In this document: piece by piece, positions 4,186-5,554 of the stretch
Layout: every line of letters begins with the position of its first letter
How positions within the stretch are numbered: position 1 is the stretch's first letter
Source: Ktedonobacteraceae bacterium
Lineage (GTDB): Bacteria; Chloroflexota; Ktedonobacteria; Ktedonobacterales; Ktedonobacteraceae
DNA: 5,554 bases
Direction of reading: 5' to 3'
Assembly: GCA_017354095.1 (NCBI GenBank)
Contig: JAFMRP010000395.1
Coordinates: 1 to 5,554, forward strand
Position numbers and translations under genes: made by a program
Notes under the pieces: generated by a model
The model's input: the letters and a program-made list of their open reading frames with translations, nothing else
Databases searched by the model: none
What the model was told of the DNA's origin: nothing

Positions 4186-5265
4186 ATGGGTGAAGGTCAT
4201 TGGGAAGGAGATAAGTCCCGGCAGCCAGAGGAGGGGGGAGCAAGCAATGAGCATGTGTGGCGATTGGACCGTGATACTGGGGAGACGCAGCATGCTCCTC
4301 CTGAACAGGTTCAACGGCTCGAAGTGGCAATGAAGGAAAAATCTACAGAGGCCTGGGAGAAGCTGTGTGATGTGGATGCGGCCTGGCAGCAATATGATGG
4401 GGCTGCCTGGGTCGCTATTGGACGTTCCCGCGTAGATTGGGGGGAGGTTGATATACTCTTTGAGAGGATGCAGGCACACGCTTCAGAAGATATCCTGGCA
4501 AAAGCACGGGAAAGTGCTGCGAATCTCTGGAGGGAAAGTGCCATTGAACAGGATAACGCTTTGAGCAGCAAAAACTCTGATATCCGTGCTCAAGGAGAAA
4601 AAGCACACGCTGAATATCTCTATATGGAGACGCGTCTCAGAGCTCTGGATGGCTATTTTGGGATAAAGGGGCCAGATACCAATAGGAGGCCAGAAATTAT
4701 TGAGGAGCCAGAAATCATCCTAGATACCGATGGGAAGTCAGAGGTTGTTGAGAAGCCAGATGCCAGTGGGGAGACGGATAGCTCAATACGTGCGGGTGGT
4801 GGGAACTCGGGAATTACCGAGGAGGGGCCAATTATTAAAAGAAGTGTGGATGAGGAAGCACAAGGCGCGGATAGGCAAGCGCAACTCCTGGAGAAGGAGG
4901 CCAGGGAGGACCGAGAAGCTGCGAAATATGCCCGAGGAGAGATAGAAAGGTTACAGAGAGACTTCGAGGGGGAAAAAGGGTGGCTCTGGAATGGAAATGG
5001 AATCCTTCTTCTGGAAGATGAAAAAGAGTTTTTTCTCCGAAGAGGTGCATCTGACGATGAGAGGGCATTTGGTCATGCCATGGAGAAGCTGTTTATAGAG
5101 TTTGATGGCTTTGAGCAGGCAACAGAAGAACTGCTGAAGGAGCAGCGTCCTTTGTTCGAGCAGTTAGCCTCCCTGATCGAAGCAGTGAAGAGGTATGATA
5201 TTGCGGGTGCACAGTATTCGGAGGCTCTGAGCACATGGCGTAAGGAAGGAGGGGCGCGTTCTTAG
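4186..5265 (+). CDS. Uncharacterised acidic, helical 359-aa protein
   Basis: I do not recognise a family. The protein is soluble, strongly charged and has no signal peptide or membrane segment. A Gly/Glu-rich start (1-40) leads into a helical, Trp-containing domain (about 41-158; WEKLCDVDAAWQQYDGAAW at 57-75). Next comes a low-complexity acidic linker (about 160-225) with degenerate PEII, PEII, SEVV repeats at 169, 175 and 185. A second helical, coiled-coil-like domain (about 225-355) includes QLLEKEAREDREAAKYARGE (233-252) and EQATEELLKEQRPLFEQLAS (320-339). Two helical modules joined by a flexible acidic linker suggest a scaffold or binding protein rather than an enzyme. AAGGAGAGG (4164-4172) is 13 bases before the ATG at 4186, rather far, but no better start is visible. 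It lies downstream of exporter debris and upstream of a strong terminator, apparently monocistronic. Acidic composition and codon regularity support real coding. Confidence 0.8.
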   Translation: MGEGHWEGDKSRQPEEGGASNEHVWRLDRDTGETQHAPPEQVQRLEVAMKEKSTEAWEKLCDVDAAWQQYDGAAWVAIGRSRVDWGEVDILFERMQAHASEDILAKARESAANLWRESAIEQDNALSSKNSDIRAQGEKAHAEYLYMETRLRALDGYFGIKGPDTNRRPEIIEEPEIILDTDGKSEVVEKPDASGETDSSIRAGGGNSGITEEGPIIKRSVDEEAQGADRQAQLLEKEAREDREAAKYARGEIERLQRDFEGEKGWLWNGNGILLLEDEKEFFLRRGASDDERAFGHAMEKLFIEFDGFEQATEELLKEQRPLFEQLASLIEAVKRYDIAGAQYSEALSTWRKEGGARS

Positions 5266-5300
5266 CCAGGATGCCTGCGAAAGGCATCCTGGCCGGTTTT
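5265..5300 (+). terminator. Intrinsic terminator of the 359-aa gene
   Basis: CCAGGATGCC (5266-5275) and GGCATCCTGG (5283-5292) are a perfect 10-bp stem. It extends to 12 bp by G5265-C5293 and T5276-A5282, leaving the loop GCGAA. A short T run (5297-5300) follows four bases after the stem. The stem begins at the last base of the TAG stop codon, so release and termination are tightly coupled. The T tract is short, but stem strength and position make the call sound. It separates this gene from the convergent gene on the right. Confidence 0.75.
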
Positions 5301-5315
5301 CGGCACGGCCCTCAA

Positions 5316-5348
5316 TGCAGGGGATGACGTGGACAGGGACCCCCTGCA
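5316..5348. repeat. 8-bp inverted repeat in convergent intergenic region
   Basis: TGCAGGGG (5316-5323) and CCCCTGCA (5341-5348) are exact complements around a 17-base loop. No T run flanks it on either strand, so it is not an obvious terminator. It lies 20 bases from the second dispersed-repeat block, paralleling the stem next to the first block, and may be part of the same class of non-coding element. Confidence 0.4.
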
Positions 5349-5368
5349 AATGATCGGCCAGATACTGC

Positions 5369-5390
5369 CCCCTTGCCTCTACAGATCCGG
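5369..5390. repeat. Dispersed-repeat block, copy 2
   Basis: Matches 761-782 over 22 bases with two differences; the core here is TTGCCTCTACAGATCC. It lies in the 177-base convergent intergenic region. Immediately downstream GGCACCGCTGCC followed by a T6 run (about 5406-5411) is a weak hairpin, too short to call a terminator. No intrinsic terminator for the leftward binding-protein gene was found here. Confidence 0.5.
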
Positions 5391-5442
5391 CACCGCTGCC
5401 TCATGTTTTTTGGCTAACGGGTCTCGTAGTTCTGCATTAGAA

Positions 5443-5554
5443 TTAGAGAAGGCCCTGTGATTTAAGGAACTGCTGTGCCACCTCGTCTGGTGATTTGTGT
5501 TGTACGTCGACTTGATAGTTGAGCTGCTGCATGCTCGCGTCATCCAGTTTATTG
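5443..5554 (-). CDS. Glycine betaine/osmoprotectant ABC transporter substrate-binding protein, C-terminus (runs off right edge)
   Basis: The minus strand read from 5553 gives 36 residues ending at TAA (5445-5443): NKLDDASMQQLNYQVDVQHK, then SPDEVAQQFLKSQGLL. The arrangement L-x-x-x-x-M-x-x-LN-x-x-V-D-V...K-x-P-x-x-VA-x-x-FLK-x-x-GL is the typical end of OpuBC/ProX/OsmF-type (quaternary amine) binding proteins. These capture glycine betaine, choline or related osmoprotectants outside the membrane and deliver them to an ABC permease. Only about an eighth of a normal protein of some 300 residues is present, so ligand-binding residues cannot be checked. The gene converges on the 359-aa gene. Its partner permease and ATPase genes, if present, should lie to the right of the window. 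Confidence 0.78.
   Translation of the reverse strand, partial: NKLDDASMQQLNYQVDVQHKSPDEVAQQFLKSQGLL

Noticed and set aside
5164..5349. Short minus-strand frames over the 3' end of the 359-aa gene
   Set aside because: They run antisense across coding sequence and the terminator stem, with no binding site or recognisable product.

Overview
The window looks like a chromosomal segment from a Ktedonobacter-type soil Chloroflexota. This is an inference from protein style. The left-edge regulator carries the GYWYAY...RKRYLG N-terminal module ahead of a MalT-like NTPase that I associate with Ktedonobacteria, and the 263-aa membrane protein resembles DUF6585, a family common there. Genes are well spaced, on both strands, with long intergenic regions and no tight operon.

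Layout: (1) 1-558, minus strand: N-terminus of a LuxR/MalT-type STAND regulator that runs off the left edge. (2) 559-1199: about 640 bases with no conventional gene. It holds a minus-strand promoter for the regulator, a perfect 7-bp dyad, a possible divergent plus-strand promoter, a GC-rich stem, a dispersed-repeat-like block, a strong Shine-Dalgarno followed by a 16-codon mini-ORF whose stop lies inside a 15-bp hairpin, and an 11-bp palindrome just before the next gene. (3) 1200-2405, plus: MosC/YbjJ-type MFS transporter. (4) 2406-2676: a hairpin, a promoter and a 14-codon mini-ORF whose stop abuts the next gene's ribosome binding site. (5) 2677-3468, plus: two-TM membrane protein resembling DUF6585. 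(6) 3469-3986: gene graveyard, with an unassigned stretch, a membrane-protein tail, and the end of an ABC-exporter ATPase broken by an apparent small deletion. (7) 4186-5265, plus: 359-aa acidic, helical, soluble protein of unknown family, closed by a strong terminator. (8) 5266-5442: inverted repeats and a second copy of the dispersed-repeat block. (9) 5443-5554, minus: C-terminus of a glycine betaine/osmoprotectant binding protein entering from the right edge.

The genes do not form an obvious shared pathway. The closest to a system is the regulator-MFS divergent pair with its elaborate intergenic leader, where a dyad and palindromes lie between a one-component regulator and an exporter-type permease. 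The 359-aa protein next to an exporter remnant is the main uncharacterised gene. I do not see a convincing new multi-gene system. The most testable novelty is the structured leader upstream of the MFS gene.
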